Positions 9,210 through 20,686 are shown, counted from the stretch's first letter. The stretch: DNA of 26,668 nucleotides from Blepharisma japonicum (GCA_949751835.1 CATKHK010000182.1:1-26668); one strand, 5' to 3'. The notes: generated by a model not told the origin, from the sequence alone. Translations and numbers: made by a program.

Positions 9210-11615
9210 CTAATCTTTGCCCAAAAGATAATGTTTTAATCATTCGCGCCTATGTTTTGCTGACAAAGACAATATAAGATTAGAAATTTTTGAGATAATC
9301 CTTTTTAGGTGTTCATCAATTTCTCTATTTATTTTATAAATTTTTTCCTGCATTTCTTTTTGCGTATCATAATTTTTTGGACTAAATAAGCCAGCTGCTT
9401 TCATTAAAAATTTAGAATGCTGCTTTTTAATTTTTTCTTCCTGCTCCTCAACCTTCTTTATTAGTTTTTGATTTTTGGTATCTTTGAGGCAATTAAATTG
9501 CTTTTTAAAGCCAATGGCGCTTTCTTGCAGATGTGCAAGCTTTTGAAGTAATTCTATGATATCGTTTTTCAATGTTAGATTAGTAAAATTACTATTTATT
9601 TGAGAAAGGTTGAATTTTGCATCATTACTTTTTTGGCTTTCCTTTGTTAAATAATAGCCTCGGTAAAAGTCCTGGAGTGCTTCTGCTTCTTGTCCTAGAC
9701 TATTGAGTGCTCGAGCTCTATCAAAGAAATTCAAAGGATTATCAGGATCTAACTTGATTGCTTCATTATAGCATTCTATTGCTTCCAAATACCTTTTCAA
9801 TTCGAAAAAGATATATCCTTTCTTAATGTAAGCAATATCATCTCTAGGGTCAATCTTGATTGCTTCATTATAGCATTCAAATGCTTCAATATTTCTATTT
9901 AAACGACAAAAAGCATCTCCTTTATCAATATATGTATAAGCATAATTAGGGTCGAATTTGATGCTTTCATTATAGCAATCAATTGCTTCAAGATAATTAT
10001 GCAAACGATAGTGAGCCCTTCCTTTTATATCATAAGCAATAGCGTAATGAGGATCAAGCTTAAGTACTTCGTCAAAACATTTAATTGCGTCTCGATTTCA
10101 GCCTAAACGAAAATAAGCACATCCTTTTCAATAATGTGCAATTTCTAATTTAGGATCGAGTTTAATGCTTTCTTCATAGCATTCAATTGCTTCAGCATTT
10201 CTGTTTAAATTACAAAGAGTTTCTCCTTTATCTATATAAATTTCTGGGATATTTGAATTTATTTCTAATGCCTCATTATAACATTCTAGTGCTTCGTTAT
10301 ATCTTTTCAAAGCATTAAGAGAAATTCCTTTATTATCGTAAGCATAAGATTTCATAGGATCGACTTTGATTGCCTCATCAAAACATTCTATTGCTTCAAG
10401 ATATCTTTCTAAATCGGAAAGAGTATTTCCTTTATTATTGTAAGCATAATAATCGGCAGGATTAAGCTTGATTGCTTCATTATAACATTCAATTTTTTCA
10501 AGTTTTCTCCCTACATCATGAATAGTGAATTTTCCAAAACTTAAAGCAGCTTGAGGATTGAGATTAAAAGTTTGGTTATCGCCGTCTATCGCTTCAAACC
10601 TTCCGCCTAATTCTCGAATAGCTATATGCTTATCATAATAAGCAATATCAATAAAAGCATTTTGGTCTAAATCAAACTTATAATATTCTCTTACGCATTT
10701 CTTGCTAAGAGTTGAGATATATATTCCTCTTTTATTATATATTCAATATAACTGGCTGCAATTTTGATTTTTCGCTGATTTTGCTATTTGTTTCCAATTA
10801 TATTCATCTCCCACTCCACTTTCATAAATAAATCCATTTTTAGTTCATTCAATCAAATACAATCTCTCCTCTCCATTTAATAAGACCTTTCTACAGTCGC
10901 TTTGAAAATCATAAGGAATTATTGAGAAAGAGTCTATATCAATTGAGTATTGCAAAATATTTTTACTGCTAGGTTCGGAGATAAAAATATTTTTATTGAA
11001 TACCGCACTGTTGCAATAGGGGCAATGATATGGCAGAGGAGTTAGTTTAAATCATAGATTTCTGTACAAATCGAATCTATAAGATAGAGTTTCAGAATCT
11101 TCGTCTTCTCCAAAACAATAGACATTTCCTCTATAATAGACAGCTGTTATGCATCGATAAGACTTTTGAGATGGCAGCATTCGAAGCTCATAGTTTTTAT
11201 TAATAACAAAAGTAATAAAAAAGCCTCGATATTTTTTACAATTGCAGAATAGCTCACCGTTGGGAAGCTGAACAATTGATGCACCATTAGTATCCAATCT
11301 AATCGGAGTTTTTATCAATTTTGCTTCTTCCCTCTCATTTTCAATGTTATAAGTGAACAAATGAGCTTTCCGATCAAGTTCACCAAAAATATAAAGAGAG
11401 GTAATTTGATGATACTTCTCCGCCAATTCCTGGTAAGTTTGGCTGATGAATGGATCAGAAGTATGATTCTTATTTTGATACAATGGGCAAGTTGCCCTAA
11501 AATCTTGTTCTGTTTTTGAATTATTAGGTCTAGCTGATATGCAAGCCATTTGAGTCCTTAGATCATTCAATTTACATAAAAGCCTAGTGTTGCTAAGCTG
11601 ATCTGAATCTGCCAT
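9210..11615 (-). CDS. Copy D: kelch-like propeller plus TPR protein, 9 TPRs
   Basis: An 801-residue frame with TGA as Trp. ATG at 11615 gives MADSDQLSNTRLL; the propeller occupies about residues 65-330 and nine TPR units follow, one more than B. TGA codons occur at 11054-11052, 10847-10845, 10745-10743 (the three family kelch Trp), 10130-10128 (HY-W-KGC, where B has TGG), 10100-10098 (LG-W-N, Arg in paralogs) and 9242-9240. The last lies where others end; as Trp it adds LKHYLLGKD before TAG at 9212-9210, closely matching the end of B. The first TPR-like segment is altered (AIDGDNQ for AIDCYNQ). B is its closest relative: both have SLSAK-RR tails, KKVEEQEEKIKKQHS coiled coil and YHCPYC in the propeller. 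Divergent from E1; two upstream modules in tandem. Confidence 0.9.
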
Positions 11616-11930
11616 TAATTAAATTATTCTCTTTAAGAATTAATTAGTTAATCCATATTTCAGAGAACACTTATAAATTCTTATTAAATCCAAATTCTTA
11701 TAAAATTGAACTAAATCATTTTTCTATGCTATCTCGTTAAAGTAATAAATTTTAAAAATAAAATACCAAGATTGTCTTCAAGATCTTCAACTTTTTATTT
11801 GTCACCTCAGCAGACTGTAGCTAGCATCATTTCGATTTGACATCTGTGCAACTGATTCGAAGCCTTAAAATCAATTTTTTTCCTATTATACTTCTTTTAT
11901 GGGCTTGTGTGAATTCTTTATTTGCTTAGA
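11616..11930 (-). promoter_or_regulatory. 5' conserved module of copy D, proximal copy
   Basis: Module of B/E1 subtype directly before the ATG of D. Read in the sense of D it has ACAAGCCCATAAAAGAAGTA, the core GCTACAGTCTGCTGAGGTGA followed by CAAATAAAAAGTTGAAGATC, and the leader ending TTAATTAATGG. It joins the distal module at a TTAGAATTA sequence present at both module ends. Confidence 0.6.
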
Positions 11931-12240
11931 ATTAATTCCTTATCTCATTATTTCAGAGCATAATTATAAACTCTGAATTAAATCAAAATCCCTCTAAAAT
12001 TTATTAGAATCTTAATTCTTTTTTCTCTTTCATCTTGCTCCGAAAATAATAAATTTTAAAATAAAATTCCAATATTGTTTCAAGATCTTCAGCTTTTTGT
12101 TTGTCACCTCAACAGACTATAGCTAGAATCATTTAGACTTGGAGTCAGTGCAGCTGCTTCAAAAGCTTTATAATCATATTTTATTCTCTAATGCTTCCTT
12201 TATCAGCCTATGTGAATTTATATTTGCTTAGAAAATGTTC
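11931..12240 (-). promoter_or_regulatory. 5' conserved module of copy D, distal copy of C/G subtype
   Basis: A second full module lying behind the first in the same orientation. It is more similar to those of C and G than to its neighbour, and keeps the intact dyad at 11952-11977. It lacks only the last ~30 bp that would touch an ATG. It may be the promoter of a lost C/G-type copy or a duplicated control region for D. Confidence 0.55.
11952..11977. promoter_or_regulatory. Dyad TTCAGAG-N12-CTCTGAA in distal module of D
   Basis: Perfect 7-bp inverted repeat with 12-bp spacer, identical in arms and spacing to the dyad before copy C. Here it is about 340 bp from the start of D. Confidence 0.45.
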
Positions 12241-12279
12241 TTATTTCATAATGGATTTATCGGATTTGAGAAGCTATAT

Positions 12280-12500
12280 GTAAACTAGAAATTGATTAAA
12301 AATTTCAAAAGACTAATATTTAAACAAAGCTGAAATCACTCTCTCAATACATTATTATGTTGCACATTTTAATTTTAATTAGCATTTTGAATTAAAAGAT
12401 TTTAAGTCTATAAATGAAGCTCAATCTATTTTAAATCCTATATTTATTATTTATAATAGCAATGCATGCCACAAGAATGCGTATCAGGGCTTCTCAAATG
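12280..12500 (-). repeat. Distal 5' module (X) before copy D
   Basis: Homologous to 23945-24175 (before G) and to 14449-14690 (before E2). Conserved blocks in gene sense are GGCATGCATTGCTATTATAA, AATTAAAATTAAAATGT and GAGAGAGTGATTTCAGCTTT. A short open segment (VACIAIINNKYRI) is shared with the G copy, so it may be a decayed coding remnant as well as upstream sequence. Confidence 0.55.
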
Positions 12501-13054
12501 CTAAATATAACTTAATTATACTTTTAAACTTGTTCCACATATGAATATTATTTTAATTTGAAATCTTGTTTAAATTTTATTCATATTTTTATTTAATACC
12601 TGACAAATATGCGAAAATTCGGCAGAAATATCTTGATCAGGCACCACTTGGATAGGCAAATAACTTCCAGTTGATCTAATCTATAAAATCTAGCCAATAG
12701 TACAATTTATATGCAATAATTACTAATGGAGATGATATTTAACCAATAGTGGCTGATTAGATCTGACTATAATGAAGATCTGCAAAATTCCAACTGCCCT
12801 AGTGGACACATGCCAAAAGACTTAGAAAAATACTGTTCTGGCCATTTTATCCAAAATAATCTGGTTGCACTAAAATGGATTTGCAAATTCGGAATCTGAA
12901 ATTTTTTGTCTATGAAATAGCTGTTCTGCATGCAAATTTGGCTTAAAAACTATGGAATTTATCAATATTACCTTCTTGCAAAGGAAAAGTCCATTCAGCA
13001 CCTATATATCACAAACTGTGTTTATGTATTCAGTTTATATTTTTGTAGCCATGA
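12501..13054. other. Mostly unique spacer between D and E1, no gene supported
   Basis: I see no family homology here. On the minus strand a short open segment (12680-12570, 37 codons, containing STGSYLPIQVVPDQDISAEF, ending TAA) and another around GAEWTFPLQEGNIDKF near 12950-13010 look coding-like, but both are short and have no start. They may be remnants of a gene unrelated to the family. Confidence 0.35.
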
Positions 13055-13231
13055 TTGGAAAAATATGATTTAAAAGTAAATAGAAAAATAATCTTACCCA
13101 GTCCCCTAAAGATGCATTATCTGACTATTCTTGTATCATTTATCGAAATTCAATTATATTTTCCACAAAATGTTATCAAAAAATTATATAAATTTAATTT
13201 TTTAATTGAAAGGTACTCAGAACTTCCAATT
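13055..13231 (+). pseudogene. Decayed kelch-like fragment upstream of copy E1
   Basis: Begins with an open segment reading EKYDLKVNRKIILPSP and aligns in DNA with 7571-7720: shared blocks are GACTATTCTTGTATCATTTA and TTATATAAATTTAATTTTTT. Near 13110 and again near 13165 the frame differs from the copy behind C, so it is broken. It is joined directly to the upstream module of E1 at about 13232, a probable recombination point. Confidence 0.5.
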
Positions 13232-13548
13232 TCTAAGCAAATAAAGAATTCACACAAGCCCATAAAAGAAGTATAATAGAAAAAAAATTGATTTTAAGGC
13301 TTTCGAAGCAGTTGCACAGATGTCAAATCGAAATGATGCTGGCTACAGTTTGCTGAGGTGACAAACAAAAAGTTGAAGATCTTGAAGACAATCTTGGAAT
13401 TTTATTTTTAAAATTTATTACTTTAGCGAGATAGCATAGAAAAGTGATTTAGTTCAATTTTATAAGAATTTGGATTTAATAAGAATTTATAAGTATGCTT
13501 TGAAATATGGATTAACTAATTAATTCTAAAAGATAATAATTTAATTTC
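13232..13548 (+). promoter_or_regulatory. 5' conserved module of copy E1
   Basis: B/D-subtype module starting TCTAAGCAAATAAAGAATTC, with the core GCTACAGTTTGCTGAGGTGA and CAAACAAAAAGTTGAAGATC, then the leader TAATAATTTAATTTC before ATG. Nearly the same as the proximal module of D. The proximal dyad is degenerate here. Confidence 0.6.
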
Positions 13549-14421
13549 ATGGCGGATTCAGATCAGCTTAGCAGCGCTAGGCTTTTATGTAAATTGAACG
13601 AGCTAGGAGCTCAAATGGCTTGCATATCAGCTAGACCTGATAATACAAAACCAAAACAAGATTTTAGGGCAGCTTACCCGTTGTATCAAAATGAGTATCA
13701 TACTTCTAATCTATTAATCAGCCAAACTTACCAGGAATTGGCGGAGAAGCATCATCAAATCACCTCTCTTTATCTTTTTGGTGAACTTGATCGGAAAGCT
13801 CATTTATTCACTTATAACATTGAAAATGAGAGGGAAGAAGCAAAATTGATAGAAACTCCGAATAGATTAGATACTAGTGGTGCATCAATTGTTCAGCTTC
13901 CCAACGGTGAGCTATTCTGCAATTGTAAAGAATATCAAAGCTCTTTTATTACTTTTATTATTAATAAAAATTATGAGCTTCGAATGTTGTCATCTCAAAA
14001 GTCTTATCGATGCATAGCAGCTGTCTATTATAGAGGAAATGTCTATTGTTTTGGAGAAGACGAAGATTCTGAACCTCTATCTTATAGATTCGATTTGTAT
14101 AGAAATCTATGATTTAAACTAACTCCTCTGCCATATCATTGTCCCTATTGCGACAGTGCGGTATTCAATAAAAATATTTTTATCTCAGAACCTAGTGAAG
14201 CATGAACAAAGAACTTTAAGGTTTTATGCAAAAATGCTGCATTATTATTTTTAAAGCAGATTTTACATCTAAAAGCTTCTGCCAATAAGGAGCTTCATAC
14301 CTTGATGCCGGAAACATATCGTCTCCATGAGTACCATAGGCTAGATTTTATAGATCGAACCAAATGAAATTTGCCTAACCCAATAGTGTGTTTTCAAATA
14401 TGAATAAATAAATTCAATTAA
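13549..14421 (+). CDS. Copy E1: truncated kelch-like protein with a foreign C-terminal tail
   Basis: Open for 290 codons with TGA as Trp. Residues 1 to about 217 match B and D closely (MADSDQLSSARLL, GNVYCFGEDEDSEPLSYRFD, the kelch Trp as TGA at 14110, YHCPYC). After ISEPS at about 14199 homology stops abruptly and the frame runs into a different sequence of about 70 residues (KNFKVLCKNAALLFLKQILH, LKASANKELHTLMPETYRLH and more) ending at TAA 14419-14421. TGA also occurs at 14203, 14365 and 14401. There are no TPRs. The tail is less AT-rich and looks like genuine coding sequence from another gene; LMPETYRL faintly recalls the MP-T--L segment of tubulin-tyrosine-ligase-like proteins, but this is too short to trust. 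Either a chimeric short protein or a pseudogene. It has a full upstream module, so it may be transcribed. Confidence 0.7.
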
Positions 14422-14448
14422 AAATAATATTTATAAGTAAAAGAATAA

Positions 14449-14690
14449 GCAATTTTGCCTTTTCATTTGAGAAGCTCTGATTTAATCACTGAGGCTTGCA
14501 TCGTTATTATAAATAGTAAATATAGAATTTCAAAAAAATTAAGCTCATTTATAGACTCAAAATCTTCTATATATTATAATAATTAAAATTAAAATGTGCA
14601 GCCTAAAAAGTTATTGAGAGAGTGATTTCAGCTTTGCTTTAATATTAGTCTTTTTAAATTTCTAATCAATTGCCAGTACAGATTCTTAAA
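14449..14690 (+). repeat. Distal 5' module (X) before copy E2
   Basis: Homologous to the X modules before D and G, in the same orientation relative to the gene. Its first part is open from 14449 to TAA at 14584-14586 (LRSSDLITEACIVIINSKYR and more), the longest open version of this segment among the three copies; then AATTAAAATTAAAATGTGCA and GAGAGAGTGATTTCAGCTTT. Confidence 0.55.
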
Positions 14691-15054
14691 TCATACTAAA
14701 TCTATTATGAAATAAGAACATCTCCTAGTCAAATACAGAATTCCCACAAGCTGATAAAAGAAACATAAGAGTAGAAAATTTGATAGTAAGGCCATCGAAG
14801 CAGTTGCACCGATGCCAAGTCGAAATGATGCAAGTTACAGTCTGTTGAAGTTACAAATAAAGTTTGAAAAATTTTGAAGACAATCGTGGGATTTTATTTT
14901 AAAATTTATTACTTTCAGAGCGAGATGGCATAGAAAAATGATTTAGTTCAGATTCTAATCAACTTTATAGTAATTTGGATTTAAATAGAAGCTTATAATC
15001 ATCCTCTAAAATAATGAGATAAAGCAATTAATTCTGAAAGAGAATAATATAATC
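14691..15054 (+). promoter_or_regulatory. 5' conserved module of copy E2
   Basis: The most divergent version of the upstream module: TATGAAATAAGAACAT, CACAAGCTGATAAAAGAAAC, a weakened core (GTTACAGTCTGTTGAAGTTA), and the leader GAGAATAATATAATC just before ATG. The dyad is reduced to fragments. Confidence 0.55.
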
Positions 15055-17838
15055 ATGGTGGATTCAGATCAGCTTAGCAGCACTAAGCTTTTAAATAAAT
15101 TGAACGAGCTAAGAACTCAAATGGCTTGCATATCAGCTAGGCCTGATAATTCTAAAACAGAACAAGATTTTAGGGAAGCTTGCCCATTGTATCAAAATGA
15201 AAATCATGCTTCTGATCCAAAAATCAGCCAAACTGACCAGGAATTGGAGGAAAAATATCATCAAAACACCTCTCTTTATCTTTTTGGTGAACTTGATGAG
15301 AAAGCTAATTTGTTCACTTATAACACTGAAAATGAGAGGGAAGAAGCAAAATTAATAGAAATTCCAAATGAATTCGATACTAGTGGTGCATCAATTGTTC
15401 AGCTTCCCAATAACGAGCTATTTTGCATAAATAAAAATCATCAAAGCTCTTTGTTTTTTATTATTAGCAAAAACTATGACCTTCAACAGTTGCCATTTGT
15501 AAAGCCCTATCAATGCCTAACAGCTGCCTATTCGACTGGAAATGTTTATTGCTTTGGAAAATATAAAAATTCTCAAACTCTAACTTATAGATTCGATTTG
15601 GGCTTAAATATGTGATATAAATTGACCCCTATCCCATATAATTATAATTGCAATAGTGTAGTATTCAATAAAAACATTTTAATTTCTGAATCTTTTCGGA
15701 AAAATCTTTTGCAATATTCAATTGATATAAACTCTTTCTCAACAATTCCTTATGATTTTCTAAGCAATTGTGAAAAGGTCTTAACAAAAGGAGAGGAGAG
15801 ATTATATTTGATTGAATGAGATCAAGATGGATTTATTTATGAAAGTGGAGTGGGAGATGAGTATAATTGGATTCAAATAGCAAAATCAACAATAAATCAA
15901 AATTGCGACCAGGTATATTGAATATATAATAAAAGAGGGATATACATTTCAACTCTTACTGATATGTGCTTAAGAGAATATTATAAGTTTGATTTAGACC
16001 AAAATGCTTTTATTGGTATTGCTTATTATGATAAGCATATTGCTATTCGAGGATTAGATGGAAAGCTTGAAGCGGTAGAAGGTTATAACCAAACTTTTAA
16101 TCTCAATCCTCAAACTGCTTTAAGTTACAAACGTGAAAGATTCACTATTAATGAATTAGGGAAAAATCTTGAGAAAATTGAATACTATAATGAAGAAATC
16201 AAGCTTGAATATGCCAATGCGAATACCTACATTAGTAAAGGAGATATTCTTTCATATTTAGAAAGATATCTTGAAGCTATAAAATGTTATGATGAGGCAA
16301 TCAAAATCGAACCGAGAAAGTTTTATGCTTACTATAATAAAGGACTTTCTCTTAGTGTTTTGTGAAGATACAATGAAGCAATCGAATGTTATAATGAGTC
16401 ATTAAAAATCGATTCAACTATCCCACAAGTTTACATAAAGAAAGGAATTGCTCTTTTTTATTTAAACAGAAACGTTGAAGCAATTGAATTTCTTGAAGAG
16501 GGTATCAAAACCTTTCCTTGAATAAAAGAATTACATAATTTAAAAGGATGTTCTTGTTATTGTTTAGACAGATATCTAGAAGCGATTGAATGCTTTGATG
16601 AGGCACATAGGTTTGATCCTTGTAATGCTAATTATCATAATATAAAAGGAAATGCTTACTATCGTTTGGAAAAATATCTTGAAGCAATTGATTGCTATAA
16701 TGAAAGCATCAAAATCGACCCTAATAATGCTTGGACATATAGCGATAAAGGAGATGCTCTTTATGATTTGAAAAGATATCTTGAAGCATTTGAATGCTAT
16801 AATGAATCAATCAAGCTTGACCCTAGAGATGCCGATATATACACTAAGAAAGGTAATAGCCTTTGCCGATTGAAAAGGTATTTGGAAGCAATAGAATGCT
16901 ATAATGAAGCTATCAAAATTGATCCTAGAGATCCTGAGGCTTACGAGTATAAAAGTTATGCCTTTTATGAGTTTAAAAGGTATCTTGAAGCAATAGAATG
17001 TTGTGACGAGGTAATCAAAATCAATCCCAAAAATTCTAGTATATATCATTATAAAGGAAATGCTCTTTATAATTTGAATAGATATCTTGAAGCAATTGAG
17101 TGCTATGACGAGGCAATTAGGATTAATCCTTTCAGTGCTGTTGTTTACGAATCAAAAGGAAATGCTCTTGCCCGTTTGGATAGAAATCTTGAAGCGATAG
17201 AATGCTATGATGAGGCAATCAACGTCGATTCATGCTATTCTTCTGCTTATCATAAGAAAGGAAATATTCTCTGTGAATTGGATAGAAAACTTGAAGCAAT
17301 AGTATGCTATAATGAAGCAAGCAAATTAGATCCTGATAATCCTCTGAATTTCTTTAATAGAGCGCTAGCACTCAATAGTCTAGGACAAGAAATAGAAGCA
17401 CTCCAGGACTTTTATCGAGGCTATTATTTAATAAAAGAAAGCCAGACAAGTGATAATCCCAAATTCAACCTTTCTGAAATAAATAGTAATTTTACTAATG
17501 AAGCATTGAAAAACGATTTCATAGAATTGCTTCAAAAGCTTGCACAACTGCAAGAAAGCGTCATTGGCTTTAAAGAGCAATTTAATAGCCTCAAAGTTCC
17601 CAAAAATCAAAAACTAATAAAGAAGGTTGAGGAGGAAGAAGAAAGAATTAAAAAGCAGCATTCTCAATTTTTAATGAAAGCAGCTGATTTCTTTAGTCCA
17701 AATAATGATACGCTAGAAGAAACGCAGCAAAAAATTTACCAAATTGCTAGAGAAGCTGATGAACACCTAAAAAGGATTACTTCAGCAATTTCTGATCTCA
17801 AATCATCTCTGAAGCAAAAAGTGAGTGTAGATGAATAA
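15055..17838 (+). CDS. Copy E2: kelch-like propeller plus TPR protein, 13 TPRs, longest copy
   Basis: A 927-residue frame with TGA as Trp, from ATG at 15055 (MVDSDQLSSTKLLNKLNELR; the Ala2 of paralogs is Val) to TAA at 17836-17838. The propeller covers about residues 65-330, with family Trp codons TGA at 15613, 15817 and 15919. Thirteen TPR units follow; the first two are the most diverged (EGYNQTF, EYYNEE). Extra TGA codons at 16363 and 16519 replace other residues of paralogs. TGG is also used for Trp, as in NNAWTY. The last five TPRs are nearly identical in DNA to copy A, while the start of the tail (KKVEEEEERIKKQHSQ) is like B and D and its end (NNDTLEE, READEHLKR) is like A and F, so the tail is mosaic. 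It converges on F with 163 bp between stops. Confidence 0.92.
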
Positions 17839-17892
17839 ATTTATCTCTTGGGCAGACCTTAAATAAGCAATAGTTAATTAAATTTACATAAA

Positions 17893-17946
17893 CTTATTTA
17901 GTAGCTTTATTATGGCAATGAATAGTTTATTTTGATATATTTTAGG
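17893..17946 (+). repeat. Conserved 3' trailer of copy E2
   Basis: TTTAGTAGCTTTATTATGGC then AATGAATAGTTTATTTTGAT, nearly identical to the trailer of A, including the following GATATATTTTAGGTG. The duplicated A/E2 unit therefore includes about 130 bp of 3' flank. Confidence 0.7.
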
Positions 17947-18001
17947 TGGTAAGTTTGACCTTTCCTGAAATTATATAAGACCCTACCCAAAAGATATTGC
18001 T

Positions 18002-20686
18002 TTATTCATCTTCACTCACTTTTTGCTGTCGAGACGATCTGAGATCCGAGATCTTTGAAATAACCCTTTTTAGGTATTCATCAGCTTCTCTATCTACTTG
18101 GTAAATTTTTTGCTGCATCTCTTCTAGTGTATCATCATTATTTGGATTAAAGAAGCCAGCTGCTTTCATTAAAACTTGAGAACGCTCTTCTTTAATTGTT
18201 TCTTCTTGCTCCTCAATCTCCTTCATTAGTTTGGATCTTTGGTATCTTTTGAGGCTATTAAGTTCCTCTTTAAAGCCAATTGTGCTTTCTCCCAGTTGAG
18301 TAAGCTTTTGAAGCAATTCTATGAAATCGTTTTTCAATGCTTCATTAGTAAAATTACTATTTATTTTAGAAAGGTTGAATTTGGGATTATCGCTTGTTTG
18401 GCTTTCTTTTATTAAATAATAGCATCGGTGAAAGTCCTGGAGTGCTTCTGCTTCTTGACCTAGATTATTGAGTGCCAGCGCTTTATTAAAGAAATTCAGA
18501 GGATTATCAGGATCTAGTTTGGTTGCTTCATTATAGCATACTATTGCTTCAAGTTTCCTATCCAGTCCATAGTGAAGAATATTTCCTTTATTATGATAAA
18601 CAGAAGCACATTTAGGATCGATTTTGATTGCCTCGTCATAACATTCTACTGCTTCGAGATATCTACCTAAATTGCTAAGAGCATTTACTTTGCGATCATA
18701 TATATTAGAATTATTGGGATTTATTTTGATTGCTTCGTCGTAGCATTCTATTGCTTCCAAATACCTTTCCAAAAAAGAAAAAGCACATCCTTTATACTCG
18801 TAAGCATTAGCATTACTTGGATCAATTTTGATGACTTCATTATAGCATTCTATTGCTTCCACAAATCTTTTCAATTTGAAAAGGCTATGCCCTTTCTGAG
18901 TATAAGTAGTAGCATCTTTAGGGCCAAGTTTGATTGATTCATTATAGCATTCAACTGCTTCAAGATATCTTTTCAAACTATAAAGAGCATCTCCTTTATA
19001 CATATATGTGCAAGCTTCCTTAGGGTAAAATTTGATGCTTTCATTATAACAATCAACTGCTTCAAGATAATTTTCCAAACAATAGTGAGCATTTCCTTTT
19101 ATATTATAAACAATAGCGTAATAAGGATCAAGCTTAAGTGTCTCGTCAAAGCATTCAATCGCTTCTAGATATCTGCCTAAACGATAATAAGCACGTCCTT
19201 TTAAATAATGTGCATATTTTAATCTAGGATTGAGTTTGATACTCTCTTCAAGGAATTCAACTGATTCAATGTATCTGTTTAAATAATAAAGAGCCCTTCC
19301 TTTATTTATATAAGCTTCTGGGCTATTTGATTTTATTTCTAATGACTTATTATAGTATTCTATTGCTTCGCTATATCTTCCCAAAGTATGAAGAGACATT
19401 CCTTTATTATGGTAAGCATAAAATATCATAGGATCGATTTTGATTGCCTCATCAAAACATTCTATTGCTTCAAGATCTCTTTTTAAATAGGAAAGAGTAT
19501 CTCCTTTATATATGAAAGTATCCGCATCGGCAGGATTAAGCTTAATTGCTTCATTATAACATTCAATTTTCTCAAGTTTTCTTCCTAAATCATTAATAGT
19601 GAATTTTCCAAAACTTAAAGCAGCTTGAGGATTGAGATTAAAAGTTTGGTTATAGCATTTTATCGCTTCAACCTTTCCGCCTAATTCTCGAATAGCTATA
19701 TGCTTATCATAATAAGCAATAGAAATAAAAGCATTTTGGTCCAAATCAAACTTATAATATTCCCTTAAGCATTCATCAGTAAGTGTTGAGATATATATTC
19801 CTCTTTTATTATATATTCAATATACCTGGTCGCAATTTTGATTTATTGTTGATTTTGCTATTTGAATCCAATTATACTCATCTCCTACTCCACTTTCATA
19901 AATAAATCCATTTTTAGTTCATTCAATCAAATACAATCTCTCATCTACATTTATTAAGACTTTTCTACAGTCCCTTTGAAAATCATGAGGAATCATTGAG
20001 AAAGAGTCTATATCAATTGAATATTGCATAAGATTTTCATAATTATATTCGGAAATGAAAATATTTTTATTGAATACTGCACTATTGCAATAGGAACCAT
20101 ATGGGATAGGAGTCAGCTTAAATCATAGATTCCTGTACAAATCGAATCTATAAGATAGAGTTTCAGAATCTTCATTTTTTCCAAAGCAATAGACATTTCC
20201 TCTAAAATAGATAGCTGCTAATGATTCATATGACTTTTGAGATGGCAACATTCGAACCTCATAGTTTTTATTAATAATAAAAGTAATAAAAGAGCTTTGA
20301 TATTCTTTACAACTGCAGAATAGCTCACCATTGGGAAGCTGAACAATTGATGCACCATTAGTATCCAACCTATTTGGAGTTTCTATCCGTATTGCTTCTT
20401 CCTTCTCATTTTCAGTGTTATAAGTAAACAAATTCGCTTTCCCATCAAATTCACCAAAAAGATAAAGAGAGGTGATTTGATGATACTTCTCCACCAATTC
20501 CTGGTAAGTTTGACTGATGAATGGATCAGAAGTATGATTCTCATTTTGATACAATGAACAAGCTTCCCTAAACTTTTGTTCTGTTTTTGGATTATCAGGC
20601 CTAGCCGATATGCAAGCCATTTGAGCTCCTAGCTCGTTCAATTTACACAAAAGCTTAGTGCTTCTAAGCTGATCTGAATCCGCCAT
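18002..20686 (-). CDS. Copy F: kelch-like propeller plus TPR protein, 12 TPRs
   Basis: An 894-residue frame from ATG at 20686 (MADSDQLRSTKLLCKLNELG) to TAA at 18004-18002. The propeller spans about residues 65-330 with the three family Trp codons as TGA at 20125-20123, 19921-19919 and 19819-19817. Twelve TPR units follow, the last with one extra residue (HYGLDRKLEAIVCYNEA), a mark of the C/F/G/H subfamily. The tail starts with RYQRSKLMKEIEEQEE, the product of a +1/-1 frameshift pair relative to A, B, D and E2, then ends DLRSSRQQKVSEDE. No frame break is seen. It is the head of a head-to-tail run (H, G, F), only 199 bp after the stop of G, and lacks the conserved upstream module of other copies, so its expression may differ. 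Confidence 0.93.

Noticed and set aside
11013-11035. CPYC motif in the propeller of B, D and E1 as a possible zinc-binding site
   Set aside because: The cysteines are not conserved in C, E2, F, G and H (GSYC, YNYNC, GSAC and similar), and no second Cys/His pair is seen.
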